A stretch of DNA of 64,000 nucleotides from Pseudomonadota bacterium. Its GTDB lineage: Bacteria; Desulfobacterota; Binatia; Binatales; Binataceae. Under the pieces are notes generated by a model. That model worked only from the letters and a program-made list of their open reading frames with translations. It searched no databases and was not told the origin of the DNA. Location of the stretch: assembly GCA_021323675.1 (NCBI GenBank), contig JAJPKP010000027.1, positions 124,001-188,000 on the forward strand, given 5' to 3'. The stretch's first letter is position 1. Every line of letters starts with the position of its first letter. The position numbers and the translations under genes are program-made. Below are positions 53,594-61,541 of the stretch, one piece after another.

Positions 53594-54871
53594 CTACTCG
53601 GGGAGAGGAGCTTTTGCCGTTTCCTGCAGGGTCAGTATGAAGACGATCGATATCACCGCCGCCACCATCAGGTAGATTGGCGGGGCCATTTCGCTGCCTG
53701 TGCGGTCGATCAGGTAGGTTGCGACCATCGGGGCGGTGCCGCCGAATAGCGCCATGCAGAGGTTATGGCTGATTGCCACGCCGCTGCATCGCACTCCCGC
53801 CGGAAACGCCTCGACCGCCGCGGCCGGCGCGGCGCCGTTGTAGCTCGCGATGATCAGCGCGAAGCCCAACTGTCCGATGAGCGGCACCGAGAACACCGGA
53901 TGCCACAGCAAGTCGAACAATCGCGTCGAAAACAAAATTATCGCGGCCGCCGCCGCGAGCAACACCGGCTTGCGGCCGAACCGGTCCGACAACCGGCCGG
54001 CTATCGGAAGGACCAGCAGCACACCGGCCATCCCGATCGTGTTAATCGCCATCGCCTTGCCGCGGGCGATTCCCACGATCTCCTCGAGATAAGTCGTCGA
54101 ATACACGAACATCAGGTAGAAGCCGACCGCGTCCAGGATCTTGAAGCCCGTGACCTTGAGAATGAGGGCCCAGTGCGCGCGAACCACATCGAGCAGGGGC
54201 GGTGCTTCTCGCCGCGGCGAATCCGCGAAGTGCAGTTCGCGGCGCAGGAAATAGCCGGCGATGCCGATCGAGATGCCCAGTAGAAACGGGATGCGCCATC
54301 CCCACGCCAGCAGCGCCGCGGTAGGCATGTGCCAGGCGACCAACGTGCCCACCGCGGAACCCAGCATCACACCCGCGAAGGCGCCGCCGACTCCCATCGC
54401 GCCCATCCTTCCGCGTTGCCCGGTCGGAGCCTGTTCGATAAGCACGACGACAGAAGTCGTGTATTCGCCGCCAACCGACAATCCCTGCACCAGCCGAAGC
54501 AGGACGATCAATACCGCGGCGAGATCGCCAATCTGCGCGTGGGTCGGCAAAAGGCCGATCAGAAAGGTCGGCACCGCCATCGCAAGCACCGACAGCATCA
54601 AGGCCCTCTCGCGGCTGCGATGGTCTCCGATATAGCCGAAGAGCAGCGCTCCGATCGGGCGCATCAGAAAGCCCGCCGCGAATACTCCGAAGGCGGCGAT
54701 CAGCTCGGCTGACTTGCTTTGCGAGGGGAAGAAATTTTCACCGATGGCCGGCGCGAAGAAGCCGTAAACGGAGAAATCGTACCATTCCAGGACATTGCCG
54801 ATAACGCCGGCAACGACGAGCCGCCTGCGGCCGGGTTCGGGTGACTTCCAGTGGTCAATCGCCGCGGTCAT
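53594..54871 (-). CDS. MFS transporter, metabolite:H+ symporter (MHS) family
   Basis: 425 aa, twelve membrane segments. Starts WKSPEPGRRRLVVAGVIGNV-LEWYDFSVYGFFAPAIGENF, a hallmark of the MHS family (shikimate, proline/betaine, alpha-ketoglutarate and aromatic-acid porters). GALLFGYIGDHRSRERALML is the loop 2-3 signature. R-L-V-Q-G-L-S-V-G-G-E-Y-T in segment 4 (RLVQGLSVGGEYTTSVV) is also typical. Ends next to the intradiol dioxygenase gene on the same strand (63 bases), so it may be the last gene of the hydroquinone operon and import an aromatic acid. Confidence 0.9.
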   Translation of the reverse strand: MTAAIDHWKSPEPGRRRLVVAGVIGNVLEWYDFSVYGFFAPAIGENFFPSQSKSAELIAAFGVFAAGFLMRPIGALLFGYIGDHRSRERALMLSVLAMAVPTFLIGLLPTHAQIGDLAAVLIVLLRLVQGLSVGGEYTTSVVVLIEQAPTGQRGRMGAMGVGGAFAGVMLGSAVGTLVAWHMPTAALLAWGWRIPFLLGISIGIAGYFLRRELHFADSPRREAPPLLDVVRAHWALILKVTGFKILDAVGFYLMFVYSTTYLEEIVGIARGKAMAINTIGMAGVLLVLPIAGRLSDRFGRKPVLLAAAAAIILFSTRLFDLLWHPVFSVPLIGQLGFALIIASYNGAAPAAAVEAFPAGVRCSGVAISHNLCMALFGGTAPMVATYLIDRTGSEMAPPIYLMVAAVISIVFILTLQETAKAPLPE

Positions 54872-54934
54872 CGCCGCGACACTCTAGCAGCCGAGAATCG
54901 CAAGACAAAGCAGTCGCGGAATGCCGCCGAGATG

Positions 54935-55804
54935 TCACCGCTTCTTCTTTGGCGCTTTGGTTCTTTTGTCGGATGCGAGCACGAAGTCGAACTCGATAGT
55001 ATCCGCTGAGGCGCCGTTGGCGCCGGAATGACTATAGCCCACGACCAGCGATTTTTTTGCCCCGAACACGACGTCGGAATCGAGATAGCGATCGCCCCCG
55101 ATATACAGCGCGGTGGTCAGAGGCCGGACGCCGGACGCCGCGATTTTGAAGTGAACATGGGCGGGACGGTAGGGATGGCGCGCCAGGGCGCGCAGCATCC
55201 TGCCCACCGGACCGTCGTCGGGAACCGGATAGCTGGAGGGCTTGACGGATCGGAAGCTGAAACGGCCGTTTGCGTCAGTTCGGAATCGGCCGCGAAGATT
55301 CATTTGATCGGAGTCCGTCTGCTGCAGGTCGTACTCGCCTTCGGAAGAGGCTTGCCAGGTATCGACGATTGCGTTTCGGATCGGCGCGCCGGCGCTGTCG
55401 ATCACTCTTCCCTTCACGATCATTTTTTCGCCCGGCGCGCCGTTTGATATGTCCGCGCCGTCGGGAAAAAACGGAGCGCCTTCGCGAAAGAAGGGGCCCA
55501 GAAGGCTCGACTCGGTGGCGCCTGACGGGGCGTCGCGGTTCGCCATCAGATCCACCATCGCGCTCAGCCCCAAAGTATCGGACAGGAGGATGAACTCCTG
55601 CCGTTTGTCGCTGGTGATGCGGCCGACCTCGGTCAGGAACTGAATTCCCGCAAGCCATTCGTCCGGGGTCAGCTCCACTTCGCGCGCGAAGGCGTGCAGA
55701 TGCTGCGTCAACGCGCGAACCACTTCCTTCAGCCGCGAGTTGGGGCATCCGGAGATGCGCGAAAGCGCGCTGCGCGTGATCCCATCTTCGGTAAGATTTT
55801 TCAT
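54935..55804 (-). CDS. Intradiol ring-cleavage dioxygenase (hydroxyquinol 1,2-dioxygenase-like)
   Basis: 289 aa from the ATG at 55804, after GGAGG. N-terminal dimerisation domain (SRLKEVVRALTQHLHAFARE, VELTPDEWLAGIQFLTEVGR) then the catalytic beta sandwich. Iron ligands: Tyr in SSEGEYDLQQTDSDQ, Tyr in KPSSYPVPDDGPVG and two His in RHPYRPAHVHFKIA. GPFFREGAPFFPDG and IVKGRVIDSAGAPIRNAIVD are standard. The enzyme cleaves hydroxyquinol (or catechol) between the two hydroxyls, giving maleylacetate directly. In the P. fluorescens ACB hap cluster, an intradiol dioxygenase also accompanies the hydroquinone genes. Confidence 0.9.
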   Translation of the reverse strand: MKNLTEDGITRSALSRISGCPNSRLKEVVRALTQHLHAFAREVELTPDEWLAGIQFLTEVGRITSDKRQEFILLSDTLGLSAMVDLMANRDAPSGATESSLLGPFFREGAPFFPDGADISNGAPGEKMIVKGRVIDSAGAPIRNAIVDTWQASSEGEYDLQQTDSDQMNLRGRFRTDANGRFSFRSVKPSSYPVPDDGPVGRMLRALARHPYRPAHVHFKIAASGVRPLTTALYIGGDRYLDSDVVFGAKKSLVVGYSHSGANGASADTIEFDFVLASDKRTKAPKKKR

Positions 55805-55820
55805 CGCACTCTGGCCTCCG

Positions 55821-57278
55821 TCAGCGGGCGGCCGCCGCGGCGGATGGCCGCGATGCGGCGAGGATGCGGGCCACGTCGGCTTCGACCCGCGTGCCCTTGA
55901 AGAAATCCGGGTTGACATCCGCCTTCGCCCGCACGGGGTTGATGAATACGAAATCGCGGAAGTCGTCGTCGGTGATTAGTCCGTCTTCGACCATCTCGTA
56001 CGCCTCTTTGGCGGCATCGCGCATGTCGGGCAAATCGAAATGGCCGATATCGGAGCTGTAGAGAGCGCCAAGCCGCGTGCCCATCGGATTTTTCTTCGCG
56101 TCAAAGGCGATCGCCGTCATCCGGTCGTCGCCTTCGCATCCGAAGAAAAACTTCTCCGCGAACAGGGCGCGGATGTCTTCTTTGCATTCGATTCCGCAGC
56201 GTGCGAATTCGTCGAGATCGGCGGGGTCTTCCGGCGCGCCCCAGAGCAGATGCGATTTTTCCTGACCCAGCCGAGCCAGAGCGGAGTCGCCGTAGTCGCG
56301 GCCGTATTCGAGGAACAGTTTGCGCATCAGCGGGAAATCGAGCTTGTCAGGCGCCAGGTTCATGATCGCCTCGCGATTGCGCTTTTCCCAGTGGCCTATC
56401 AGATCGTTGAACAGAGCCGCGGCCCATCCGATGCCGCCCTCCATGAAGGCGAAGCGCAATTGCGGAAACCGGCGCGTCACGCCGCCCAAAAAAAGCGCCT
56501 TGCAGATCGATTCCGCCGAAGCCGCGAAATGGCCGATATGGTTGTAAACGAAGTTGGAGATCGAGGTGCGGAACCCGATTCCGCCGCTCGGCGAATGAAA
56601 CGTCGGCGCGACCTTGAGCTCCAGGCACTTCGACCACACCGGGTCGTAGTCGTAGGCGCTGTCGATGCAGAGATTGTCGAACCAGAAACCGTGCGAGCCG
56701 GAGACCGGCCGGCGCACGAACGACGGCATCAGAACCGCCTTGAGCTTCAGGTCGCGCACCGCGTGCTCCAGCTCCGCGATCGCCTCGCTCGGCGTGTGCA
56801 TCGGAATCATCGCCGCCGGCGTCATCCGGTCGCCGTACTCGCGAAAGAGCTGCGCATGCATGTCGTTGTAAGCGCGGCACAGGGCGGGGCGCATCTCATC
56901 GTCGCCCATGTGCAGCATGAACATCCCCATGCTCGGATAGATGATCGTGAAGTCCAGGCCCATCTCGTCGAGCCGGCGATGGAGCAGCTTCGGGAGCGAG
57001 CTGGTGGCGCGGTCGAGCGTCTGGCCCGTCGGATGCACCCACCATTGCATTCGCGGCACGCGGAGATCGCGCCGCTGCTCTGGCGTGAGCCGGTACCATC
57101 GGAAAAAGTACGGACTGTCGGCGAGCGACTTGAACCGCTCGACCATCCCTCCTCCCGCGCTGGCTTTCAGAAAATCGAAGAAAGCGGGTTCAAACTCCGC
57201 GATGTGGCCGTCGGAATCGATGATCGGATGGCTGAGGCGCGCGCGAATTTCCGCCGACTTTGAAATTCCGTTGTTCAT
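55821..57278 (-). CDS. Amidohydrolase-2 family protein (ACMSD/decarboxylase-like)
   Basis: 485 aa. PIIDSDGHIAEFEPAFFDFL near the start contains the usual D-x-H-x-H region in altered form (D-S-D-G-H). The core includes IIYPSMGMFMLHMGDDEMRP, FDNLCIDSAYDYDPVWSKCL, LRFAFMEGGIGWAAALFNDL and ALYSSDIGHFDLPDM, where the late D-x-G-H supplies the metal-binding Asp. This group includes gamma-resorcylate and 2-amino-3-carboxymuconate-semialdehyde decarboxylases, usually 320-350 aa; this longer type is frequent in actinobacteria and Binatota-like genomes. Its placement between maleylacetate reductase (four-base overlap) and the intradiol dioxygenase suggests decarboxylation or hydrolysis of a ring substrate that enters the pathway. 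Confidence 0.82.
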   Translation of the reverse strand: MNNGISKSAEIRARLSHPIIDSDGHIAEFEPAFFDFLKASAGGGMVERFKSLADSPYFFRWYRLTPEQRRDLRVPRMQWWVHPTGQTLDRATSSLPKLLHRRLDEMGLDFTIIYPSMGMFMLHMGDDEMRPALCRAYNDMHAQLFREYGDRMTPAAMIPMHTPSEAIAELEHAVRDLKLKAVLMPSFVRRPVSGSHGFWFDNLCIDSAYDYDPVWSKCLELKVAPTFHSPSGGIGFRTSISNFVYNHIGHFAASAESICKALFLGGVTRRFPQLRFAFMEGGIGWAAALFNDLIGHWEKRNREAIMNLAPDKLDFPLMRKLFLEYGRDYGDSALARLGQEKSHLLWGAPEDPADLDEFARCGIECKEDIRALFAEKFFFGCEGDDRMTAIAFDAKKNPMGTRLGALYSSDIGHFDLPDMRDAAKEAYEMVEDGLITDDDFRDFVFINPVRAKADVNPDFFKGTRVEADVARILAASRPSAAAAAR

Positions 57279-58363
57279 GGCTCGCCTCCATTTGGGCGCG
57301 GCGCCGGTGGGCGCCCGCGAAATGCGTCATCAAGCAGCGCGCGAATCGCCTCGCGCGTGATCGCGCGAGGATTGTAATAGGGATTTAGAACCGCAAGCTC
57401 GGCGGCGCGATCGAGGTCGCCTTCCTTCATTCCGATCTGGCTGAGCGCGGTCGGCGCGCCCATCGACGATGAAAGCGCGAAGAGCCCCGCCGCCGCATCG
57501 CGCGTCCCGAGCGCGCGCGCCACGCGCGCCATCGCCTCCGGCGCGGCAGGCGCATTGAAAGCCGCGGCGTAGGGCAAAACGACGGTGTGAGTTTCGGCAT
57601 GCGGCAAATTGAAGGTGCCGCCCAGCACGTGGCAGAGCTTGTGATGAAGCGCCATGCCGACCGCGCCCAGCGATGAACCGCCGAGCCACGCCCCATAGAG
57701 CGCTTCGGCTCGAGCTTCGAGGTCGATGGGATTCTTCACGACGGCTGGAAGGCTCGCGGCGAGCGCGCGAATTCCCTCTTCCGCCATCAGCGAGACGATC
57801 GGATTTGCGTCTTCCGCGTACAGCGCTTCGACGCAATGCGCGATCGCATTCATTCCGCTTGTCGCTGACAGCATCGCCGGCATCGTCAGCGTCAGGACCG
57901 GATCATAGATGACGGTTCGCGGCAGTACGCGGAGATCGCGGCCGGTCTTCTTGATGCCGCCTTCGGTCAGTCCCCAAATGGGAGTCATCTCCGAGCCGGC
58001 GTAAGTGGTCGGCACGGCGAGAATCGGCAGCTCCGACACGAGTGCAATCGCCTTGGCGAGTCCGGTCGTCGAACCTCCGCCGACCGCGATGCAGCAATCG
58101 GCGCCGAGCCGCTTTGCCTCTTCGCGCGCGGCCTGCGCCGTGTCGATCGGCACGTGCATGACCGCTCTATCGAACAGGCCCGCGGCGCGAGGTCCGATCC
58201 GATCGGCGACCGCTTGCGCCTGGCCGCGCTGCTCGGGCGTGCACAGCACCAGCGCGCGCGATGCGCCCAGGCGCTGGATTTCCTCGGGCAGGCGATCGAG
58301 GCTGTGCGCGCCGAAAATTACACGCGCGGGCTGCGATTGATAGATGAAGCTGCGCATCGGCAA
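57275..58363 (-). CDS. Maleylacetate reductase
   Basis: 362 aa of the iron-containing alcohol dehydrogenase superfamily, in the maleylacetate reductase subgroup. NAD-binding GADCCIAVGGGSTTGLAKAI and PTTYAGSEMTPIWGLTEGGI are characteristic of this subgroup. The metal-site region is SGMNAIAHCVEALYA, MALHHKLCHVLGGTFNLPHA and ETHTVVLPYAAAF. Reduces maleylacetate to 3-oxoadipate with NAD(P)H. Its stop overlaps the start of the amidohydrolase gene, and it follows the dehydrogenase gene after three bases, an order (C-D-E-F) also seen in the hap cluster. Confidence 0.93.
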   Translation of the reverse strand: MPMRSFIYQSQPARVIFGAHSLDRLPEEIQRLGASRALVLCTPEQRGQAQAVADRIGPRAAGLFDRAVMHVPIDTAQAAREEAKRLGADCCIAVGGGSTTGLAKAIALVSELPILAVPTTYAGSEMTPIWGLTEGGIKKTGRDLRVLPRTVIYDPVLTLTMPAMLSATSGMNAIAHCVEALYAEDANPIVSLMAEEGIRALAASLPAVVKNPIDLEARAEALYGAWLGGSSLGAVGMALHHKLCHVLGGTFNLPHAETHTVVLPYAAAFNAPAAPEAMARVARALGTRDAAAGLFALSSSMGAPTALSQIGMKEGDLDRAAELAVLNPYYNPRAITREAIRALLDDAFRGRPPAPRPNGGEP

Positions 58364-58366
58364 CCG

Positions 58367-59848
58367 TCAGCGCCGATAAAACGGCGCAATCTGTGCCTCG
58401 ACGTTGACCCACACCGACTTCGGCGTCGTGTAGTCAAGCATCGCCTCAAACCCCATGTCGCGTCCATAGCCGGAACCGCGCACACCGCCGAACGGCGATC
58501 CCGGGTTTACGCGTTTGTAGCAGTTGATCCAGACCATCCCGGTGATCAAGCGATTGGCGATCCGATGCGCACGTTGCAGGTCGCGCGTCCACAGCCCGCC
58601 GCCGAGGCCGTAAACCGTGTCGTTGGCGATCGCGAGCACCTCCTCTTCGTCCTTGAAGGTCGTCACGGTCACGAACGGACCGAACACCTCTTCCTGGCAG
58701 ACGCGATCGCGCGGGCGCGCGCGCACCACCGTCGGCATCACGTAGCATCCGCCGGCAAGCGCGGGGTCCGAAGGCGCGGCGCCGCCAATCAGGACCTCTC
58801 CGCCTTCCTCACGCGCTACTCTGCAGTAATTGAGCACGCGGTCGCGATGCATCATCGAGGTAAGCGGGCCCATCTCGGTCGCGGGATCGAGCGGATCGCC
58901 GAGCTTGATCGATGAAGCCAGCTTGAGAAATCCGTCGAGGAATCGGTCCGCGATTCGCTCGTGCAGGAGGAGCCGCGAGCCGGCGATACAGGCCTGTCCC
59001 TGGTTGTGAAAAATCGCGAATGCGCTGCCGCCGATCGCCGCGGGCAAATCGGCGTCGTCAAAGACGATATTCGCGCCCTTGCCGCCCAGCTCGAGTTGCA
59101 CGCGCTTCAGATTGCCGGCAGAGGCCTGCGCGATCTTCCGGCCCGTCGCGGTCGAGCCCGTAAAAGCGATCTTCGTGATGCCCGGATGCTCGGCGAGATA
59201 CTGTCCGGCGACGGGACCGAAGCCGGGAACGATATTGACCACCCCGCGCGGAAACCCGACCTCGCGCATCAGCTCGGCGATCTTGAGCGAGCTGAGCGGA
59301 GTGAGTTCGGCCGGTTTCAGGACTACGCAATTGCCGGCGGCGAGCGCGGGGCCCATCTTCCAGCTCGTGAACATCACCGGAAAATTCCAGGGCACGATCT
59401 GCCCGACTACCCCGACCGGTTCACGCGCCACGTAGTTTAGAAAACCCTGTTCGACCGGAACCACGCTTCCGTGCAGCTTGTCCGCCATCCCGCCGAAATA
59501 ACGGAAAGTCGCCGCCGTGCGGGGCACGTCGAGGCCGCGCGTATCGCGAATCGGATGGCCGGTGTCGAGCGACTCGATGCGCGCAAGCTCGTCCGTGTGC
59601 GCCTCGATCGCATCGGCGAACTTGAGCAGCAGGCGTCCGCGGTCGGCGGCCGCCATCGCGCGCCACGCGGGAAACGCTTTCCACGCCGCGGCGACGGCTT
59701 TGTCGATGTCGGCGGAGCGGGCCTCCGCGACCTCGGCGAGGCGCGAATTGTTGTGCGGGTTCAGTACCTCGATTCTGCCGCCATCGGCACAATCGACGAA
59801 CTCGCCATCGATGAAGAGCCTGGTCTGAAACTGCATGGTCGATGCCAT
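58367..59848 (-). CDS. Aldehyde dehydrogenase, probable 4-hydroxymuconic semialdehyde dehydrogenase
   Basis: 493 aa. Starts FQTRLFIDGEFVDCADGGRI. VVGQIVPWNFPVMFTSWKMG and KIAFTGSTATGRKIAQASAG form the NAD site, LELGGKGANIVFDD carries the catalytic Glu, and FAIFHNQGQACIAGSRLLLH contains the catalytic Cys. RVCQEEVFGPFVTVTTFKDE and GSPFGGVRGSGYGRDMGFEA are the later motifs. Sequence alone places it in the broad ALDH family close to hydroxymuconic semialdehyde and betaine aldehyde types. Its place between the hydroquinone dioxygenase and maleylacetate reductase genes indicates oxidation of 4-hydroxymuconic semialdehyde to maleylacetate. Confidence 0.92.
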   Translation of the reverse strand: MASTMQFQTRLFIDGEFVDCADGGRIEVLNPHNNSRLAEVAEARSADIDKAVAAAWKAFPAWRAMAAADRGRLLLKFADAIEAHTDELARIESLDTGHPIRDTRGLDVPRTAATFRYFGGMADKLHGSVVPVEQGFLNYVAREPVGVVGQIVPWNFPVMFTSWKMGPALAAGNCVVLKPAELTPLSSLKIAELMREVGFPRGVVNIVPGFGPVAGQYLAEHPGITKIAFTGSTATGRKIAQASAGNLKRVQLELGGKGANIVFDDADLPAAIGGSAFAIFHNQGQACIAGSRLLLHERIADRFLDGFLKLASSIKLGDPLDPATEMGPLTSMMHRDRVLNYCRVAREEGGEVLIGGAAPSDPALAGGCYVMPTVVRARPRDRVCQEEVFGPFVTVTTFKDEEEVLAIANDTVYGLGGGLWTRDLQRAHRIANRLITGMVWINCYKRVNPGSPFGGVRGSGYGRDMGFEAMLDYTTPKSVWVNVEAQIAPFYRR

Positions 59849-60012
59849 CCGAGGATGTTGTGCTCCGCGCGGTTCATTCGCGCCCGCAAGAACAACTCCG
59901 CTTATCCACAGGCCGGCGGGCTACGGCTGGACTCGGCGGGGTCAATGATTTGCGGCGCGAAATTCTACGCCCGCGGTTGCCAGCATGCCTCGAAAAGCCG
60001 GATGGGCTTTGC

Positions 60013-60978
60013 TCAAAAGTCCACCGGGTTCGGTTTCAATTTCTTTTTCGCGTACAGATCCGGCAATGTCGCGTCGTTGTTTTCCCACACCAGGAGCATC
60101 GAGCGCTTGGGCGAGTATCCTTGATGGCGAATGTCGGCCGGCATCGCGGCTACATCGCCCGGCTTCATCACGACCCGCGCGCGCGGCGCGCCGCTCTCGC
60201 GATCCTGGATGTCCCAGTGAATCTCGTCGCTGAGCTGCACGAACCATTCGACCCGATCGTTGCCGTGGATGATCGGCAGGATGAATTCCTCGGTGGTCGC
60301 ACAGACCTGGCTGTACTTCACCGCGGAGCATACCGACGGATTCCACGTTACATCGGAGCGAGACACGTAGCCGAAGAAATTGAACGCGTGGACCTCGTTC
60401 TCGAATCCCGGCTCCGCATGAACTTCGGGTTCGTCCTGGGATACGTCGGCAAACTGCCGGTTCACCGGATTTCCGGCTGCGTCGGTGCGAAGCGGAATGT
60501 CGCCCTTCATTCCCGTCATCCGGTTCGCGACCAGGCGCTTGCGGGTGATCGCCGCGCGATTGCCGCCGCGCTTGGGTCCGAAAGGAGTTCCGGTCTCTTC
60601 GGGCGCGGCAAACGGATCGAACCCTTCGTTGGTCCAGTCATCGAGCATCGCCTCGAACACCGCTCGCACCTCTTCGGTCTTGAAGTTCTCGACGTGGTGC
60701 TTGTTCTGGGCGCGGTAGCCGGCGTTGTAGAGGCCCGCGAACACATCGACGTTGCCGTAATGGTTGGTGGTGCCGAAGACCTGATCGAAATTCACGATGC
60801 CGTAGAAGAAGCTCCACGAGATGTCGCGCATGAGCGCGCGCAGGAACGCATCCATGGGCATTGTATGCGAACCGCCGGGCCATTTGATGTGCGCGAAGTA
60901 CTCGTCGCGTTCGAAGGAAAATCCGCCGACCGAAAAGGAGCGGTATCCGTATTCATTGGATGCGTTCGTTTGCGGCAT
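60013..60978 (-). CDS. Hydroquinone 1,2-dioxygenase large (iron-binding) subunit, HapD/PnpD-like
   Basis: 321 aa from the ATG at 60978, which has GGAGGGTC eight bases upstream; a GTG at 61008 has no site. EFILPIIHGNDRVEWFVQLS and AAMPADIRHQGYSPKRSMLL contain the residues that bind ferrous iron in the PnpCD structure, His, Asn (+2), Glu (+6) and a second His at exactly +47, matching His256/Asn258/Glu262/His303 of PnpD. Cupin-like strands such as ARVVMKPGDVAAMPAD surround them. The heterotetramer with the next subunit opens hydroquinone between C1 and C2 to 4-hydroxymuconic semialdehyde. The N-terminal half (MRDISWSFFYGIVNFDQVFG, GLYNAGYRAQNKHHVENFK) is the large-subunit-specific helical domain. 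Confidence 0.92.
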   Translation of the reverse strand: MPQTNASNEYGYRSFSVGGFSFERDEYFAHIKWPGGSHTMPMDAFLRALMRDISWSFFYGIVNFDQVFGTTNHYGNVDVFAGLYNAGYRAQNKHHVENFKTEEVRAVFEAMLDDWTNEGFDPFAAPEETGTPFGPKRGGNRAAITRKRLVANRMTGMKGDIPLRTDAAGNPVNRQFADVSQDEPEVHAEPGFENEVHAFNFFGYVSRSDVTWNPSVCSAVKYSQVCATTEEFILPIIHGNDRVEWFVQLSDEIHWDIQDRESGAPRARVVMKPGDVAAMPADIRHQGYSPKRSMLLVWENNDATLPDLYAKKKLKPNPVDF

Positions 60979-61033
60979 TGGTTGACCCTCCGCTGAAATC
61001 CGTTTCACGCCGTGGCGGCCGGGATAACGGCAA

Positions 61034-61525
61034 CTATTTCTGGCAAATGTCCTTCCATCGTTCCGCCGTCAAATCGCCGCGGATCGTTTGGAGCAGGATG
61101 ACGCCGGGCTTCGATGCGTGAAACTGGTAAGCGGCGCCTTTGGGCAGCAGCGCCATATGGCCGCGGCGCGCGACGATATAGCCCATCTTTTTCCCCTTGG
61201 GGTTCCCTTCCAGCATCGTAGTGCCTTCGTGATCTTCGGCGACGAGCTTGTCTTCCAGCTTCACCAGCCGAATCTCGATTTCGCCGTCCATCACGATCGC
61301 CGCCTCGTCATGCGATGCGGCGTACCAGGGAGAGGTCCCTTCGGCGCGGATGGCTTCGAGCACGTACTTCAGGTTTTTGCCGACCGCGACCTTTTCGTAA
61401 GGTTCGGACTTCGAGGCGACCTCGAAGATATTCGAGAACGCGTAGTTGCGCGGGTCGTCGTTGATGACCTCGACGCCGCCCTTCTCATAATGTTCCAGCG
61501 AGCCGAAACGGGTCTCCCGTCGCAT
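61034..61525 (-). CDS. Hydroquinone 1,2-dioxygenase small subunit, HapC/PnpC-like
   Basis: 163 aa, about 18-19 kDa, the size of HapC. GGAGGACGATCCGACG precedes the ATG. A cupin barrel is visible: WYAASHDEAAIVMDGEIEIR, KKMGYIVARRGHMALLPKGA and YQFHASKPGVILLQTIRGDL. No iron-binding triad is evident, in keeping with the catalytic iron sitting in the larger subunit. Located 55 bases before the large subunit gene and 16 bases after the LLM oxidoreductase gene. Confidence 0.88.
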   Translation of the reverse strand: MRRETRFGSLEHYEKGGVEVINDDPRNYAFSNIFEVASKSEPYEKVAVGKNLKYVLEAIRAEGTSPWYAASHDEAAIVMDGEIEIRLVKLEDKLVAEDHEGTTMLEGNPKGKKMGYIVARRGHMALLPKGAAYQFHASKPGVILLQTIRGDLTAERWKDICQK

Positions 61526-61541
61526 CGTCGGATCGTCCTCC

